Source of the DNA: Metabacillus dongyingensis
GTDB taxonomy: Bacteria > Bacillota > Bacilli > Bacillales > Bacillaceae
Direction: 5' to 3'
Length of the DNA stretch: 64,000 bases
Assembly (NCBI RefSeq): GCF_019933155.2
Contig: NZ_CP082944.1
Span: 3,164,001 to 3,228,000, forward strand
Shown here: in pieces, positions 61,983-64,000 of the stretch
Numbering within the stretch: the stretch's first letter is position 1
Layout of the letters: the number at the start of each line of letters is the position of its first letter
Translations under genes and position numbers: made by a program
Notes under the pieces: generated by a model
Told to the model about the DNA's origin: nothing
The model's database searches: none
What the model saw: only the letters and a program-made list of their open reading frames with translations

Positions 61983-62744
61983 ATGAATGAGAAAAATAAA
62001 TATTCCGAAAAAGCTATAATGTATGACATGCTTGCCCAATTTTACAAGTACAGCGATCCTCAGAAGCATGTCATGTATTATCAAAAACATTTAAATGAGA
62101 TGCAAAAATGGATTTATAGCATGCAATATCAGGCTGCACGTTTTCCGCAGGCTCAATTGGAGCCCGGAATGTCAAGAGTAAGAGTGATTCATGCATCGCC
62201 AGACGCCCCGGCTGTAGATATTTACATTAACGGGAAACTGACTCTGCAAAATGTAAAATACAAAGAAATCAGTGACTATCTCCAATTTCCTGCAGGACAG
62301 TACAGGGTAGATCTTTATGCTGCCGGAACAACCAACCGTCCTGTTCTGACAGATATGTATATGCTGCTGCCGGGAATTACTTACACGATTGCGGCAGCAG
62401 GAAATCTATCCGCACTCAGGCTGATTCCATTTGTTGATAGAACGTTCGTGCCGGCAGGCGAAGCAAGTGTTAAGTTTGTCCACTTATCTCCTGATGCTCC
62501 TGCAGTTGACATTGCCGTTAAAAATGGTGACATCCTCTTTAAAAATGTTCCATTTCTCGAGGCTACCAAAAACATTAAAGTGGCTCCAGGAAGAGTAGAT
62601 TTGGAAATTCGCATCGCCGAAACGGATAATGTCGTCCTGACTGTCCCTAAAGTTCAATTTAAGGCAGATACAGCCTATACGATTTTTGCTGTTGGCTTTG
62701 CAAATGGCACACCACAGCTAGAAGTAATCGTAACTATTGGATAA
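61983..62744 (+). CDS. DUF4397 protein with two repeats
   Basis: The 253-residue protein starts at ATG 61983 (GGGAG nine bases upstream). After a helical N-terminus of about 60 residues come two DUF4397 modules, each opening with the signature RVIHASPDAPAVDIYINGK and FVHLSPDAPAVDIAVKNGD. Each module is a beta-rich domain (YRVDLYAAGTTNRPVL; RVDLEIRIAETDNVVL). There is no signal peptide, unusual for this mostly extracytoplasmic family. A decayed relative lies at 57.6 kb. Confidence 0.88.
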   Translation: MNEKNKYSEKAIMYDMLAQFYKYSDPQKHVMYYQKHLNEMQKWIYSMQYQAARFPQAQLEPGMSRVRVIHASPDAPAVDIYINGKLTLQNVKYKEISDYLQFPAGQYRVDLYAAGTTNRPVLTDMYMLLPGITYTIAAAGNLSALRLIPFVDRTFVPAGEASVKFVHLSPDAPAVDIAVKNGDILFKNVPFLEATKNIKVAPGRVDLEIRIAETDNVVLTVPKVQFKADTAYTIFAVGFANGTPQLEVIVTIG

Positions 62745-62912
62745 AAAAACAAATTTTAACAAATTGTAAAATTAATAAGCGAATGTAAAAAGCATGTTCA
62801 GTTTTCGTAAAAATGACATTTTCCCTCCAAAAATCGATTATGATGAGTTTGACCAGCAGACATGCAGGTTAAAAAATCTCATTCAGATAGGTTACAAGGG
62901 AGGAAAAAGAAA

Positions 62913-63143
62913 ATGAAGAAAGATATGCTATTAAAAGTTGGGGCTTCTTTATTGGCGATCTCATTAATGACTGCTTGTAACGACACAGAAACGGACGCAC
63001 CTGAAGAAGACAGCACGGAAGAAACAGAAGGTACAGAAGAAGAAACTACTACTGAAGAGGGCACTGAAGAAGAAACTACTGAAGAAGCTCCTGAAGAAGG
63101 AACTGAAGAAGCTCCTGAAGAAGAAACTGAAGAAGGCAAATAA
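62913..63143 (+). CDS. small acidic low-complexity lipoprotein
   Basis: The 76-residue protein has a signal peptide with the lipobox LMTAC, so the mature form starts at Cys near residue 22. The mature part is almost only Glu and Thr with some Pro, Ala and Gly (repeats like TEEAPEEGTEEAPEEETEEG). AAGGGAGG lies nine bases before ATG 62913. A highly negative surface-anchored tail could bind cations or space other proteins, but no function is known. Confidence 0.82.
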   Translation: MKKDMLLKVGASLLAISLMTACNDTETDAPEEDSTEETEGTEEETTTEEGTEEETTEEAPEEGTEEAPEEETEEGK

Positions 63144-63156
63144 TAGTCAGATAGAC

Positions 63157-63180
63157 AAAAAGGAGGCATACCGCCTCCTC
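63157..63180. terminator. terminator between convergent genes
   Basis: AGGAGGC pairs with GCCTCCT around ATACC. The minus-strand side is followed by five Ts, so it suits the minus-strand gene best; it may also end the acidic lipoprotein gene. Confidence 0.7.
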
Positions 63181-63191
63181 TTTGTAATGGA

Positions 63192-63389
63192 TTAATTGTT
63201 TTTCTGTCTTTTCTTTTCATCTTTTAAATGAAGAGAATAAACCGCTGCACTCAGGAAAATTGCACAATATGAGACATTCATAAACACCTCATCTGTTTTT
63301 TCCTCTACATAGGCAAAATAAGCAATTCCTCCAAAATACATGGAAATGAATAAGCCCGCCACACTAAATAACATAAATATATCTTTCAT
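63192..63389 (-). CDS. small membrane protein of unknown function
   Basis: The 65-residue protein has two hydrophobic helices (IFMLFSVAGLFISMYFGGIA and SYCAIFLSAAVYSLHL) and a basic end, LKDEKKRQKNN. AGGGGTGATG lies just before the ATG. It follows the protease gene by 13 bp, so the two probably form an operon. Confidence 0.7.
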   Translation of the reverse strand: MKDIFMLFSVAGLFISMYFGGIAYFAYVEEKTDEVFMNVSYCAIFLSAAVYSLHLKDEKKRQKNN

Positions 63390-63402
63390 TCACATCACCC
63401 CT

Positions 63403-64000
63403 TCACTTTTTCTTTTCTTCAATTATTCTTGCCTGTTCATTTTCATATGCCACTATATAAGAAGCTTTATATTTCTGCTCAGTTTTTTTGCCGTTTTGTT
63501 TAATCTCAGCGATTATGTCTGCATCTACTTGAATCTTTTCACCTTTTTTTACTGTATTGAGATGTTGAATTTTGATGGACAACAAATTGTTAAACTGCTT
63601 TCTAAAGGCTTCATATGACAATTCAGACTGCAAACTGCTCCCTAATAATGAATAGGCCGTAACATAGTCATGGAAGTTAACACTTTCTATGTAGTAGCTG
63701 ATTAAATAATCAGCTGTTTCTAACTTTTTATTTTCACTTATTTCCTCTGAAACGTCAAGACCCAGATCTGTTGGAAGAGATTTCATCGGGTTTTGTGACC
63801 AGCTTTCTGCTAGTGGAAGTATATCTTCAATAGGTATGCTGAATCCGATTTCTCCTTCTTCCATTCTGGCGGAATTCATTCCGATGACTTGTCCATCTTT
63901 CCGATCCAAAAGGGGTCCCCCGCTGTTTCCAGGTGCTATGGGTGCAGAAATCTGATGAACTCCCGAATACTTGTAGGGAGGCAGATCAAAATCTCTGTTT
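63403..64000 (-). CDS. trypsin-like serine protease, C-terminal part (continues past the window)
   Basis: The frame is open from the window edge. It contains APIAPGNSGGPLLDRKDGQV, which holds the catalytic Ser in GNSGGP, then GFSIPIEDILPLAESW, the end of an HtrA-like protease domain. A C-terminal region of about 110 residues follows (LETADYLISYYIESVNFHDY, SLLGSSLQSELSYEAFRKQF) that looks like an NTF2/SnoaL-type alpha-beta domain, not PDZ. The N-terminus with His and Asp lies outside. It probably acts outside the membrane. Confidence 0.85.
   Translation of the reverse strand, partial: NRDFDLPPYKYSGVHQISAPIAPGNSGGPLLDRKDGQVIGMNSARMEEGEIGFSIPIEDILPLAESWSQNPMKSLPTDLGLDVSEEISENKKLETADYLISYYIESVNFHDYVTAYSLLGSSLQSELSYEAFRKQFNNLLSIKIQHLNTVKKGEKIQVDADIIAEIKQNGKKTEQKYKASYIVAYENEQARIIEEKKK

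Noticed and set aside
62879-63220. Serine-rich protein on the minus strand
   Set aside because: It is the antisense shadow of the Glu/Thr-rich lipoprotein; no ribosome site was found.

Overview
The window looks like chromosomal DNA from a low-GC, endospore-forming member of the Bacillaceae (Bacillus sensu lato). The reasons are a complete GerA-type germination operon, a YjcZ-type sporulation miniprotein, a thrZ-like gene behind three tandem T-box leaders, a YisP-like protein, a YuiD-like protein, a cre-like box, strong AGGAGG ribosome sites and frequent GTG/TTG starts. No rRNA, tRNA, CRISPR array or intact transposase was seen.

Layout. 1-400: the end of a 52-bp tandem repeat array abutting a broken VOC gene. 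0.4-6.5 kb: a LacI-controlled sugar-acid operon (epimerase-like protein, KDG kinase, MFS transporter, KDPG aldolase, LacI repressor, then hxlA-hxlB). A promoter, tandem operators and a cre-like box are readable upstream, and the operator recurs before hxlA. 6.5-8.3 kb: a TetR remnant and a MarR/nitroreductase/monooxygenase operon. 8.6-14.5 kb: a germinant receptor operon A-D-C-B with a second, divergent B-type permease. 14.5-25.2 kb: single metabolic and regulatory genes (phosphoesterase, DUF2935, NAD-binding protein, pentapeptide protein, HAD, GNAT/MocR pair, DinB, quinone-oxidoreductase-like protein, and an HPr paralogue lacking His15). 25.5-28.9 kb: a TetR-controlled ABC exporter. 29-34 kb: two EamA transporters, an AraC regulator and an S66 peptidase. 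34.5-40 kb: YisP-like protein, SDR and a GntR/MFS/ornithine-cyclodeaminase operon. 40-42.9 kb: a NUDIX gene split by a 1.6-kb insertion that carries an orphan ecsB-like permease and a DUF3967-like fragment. 43-50 kb: MFS, YuiD-like protein, SodC lipoprotein and thrZ with its triple T-box leader. 50-54.4 kb: an HD hydrolase and a four-gene minus-strand cluster beginning with a TIR-domain protein. 54.4-64 kb: cold-shock protein, YjcZ, GNAT/VOC pair, MsrAB with a divergent MarR, an 18-unit 52-bp repeat array, an alpha/beta hydrolase, a DUF4397 protein, an acidic lipoprotein and the end of a trypsin-like protease.

Most genes form short minus-strand operons with local repressors whose operators can be read directly (LacI, MarR, TetR, GntR). 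The window is also rich in decayed genes: about ten remnants with frameshifts, stops or truncations lie in the gaps. The observations most worth following up are the two 52-bp-period arrays, the NUDIX gene interrupted by an ecsB/DUF3967 segment, the Tyr15/Ser46 HPr paralogue, the coupling of a formaldehyde-fixing gene pair to a KDG operon, the TIR-led cluster, and the ThrZ with an altered editing motif.
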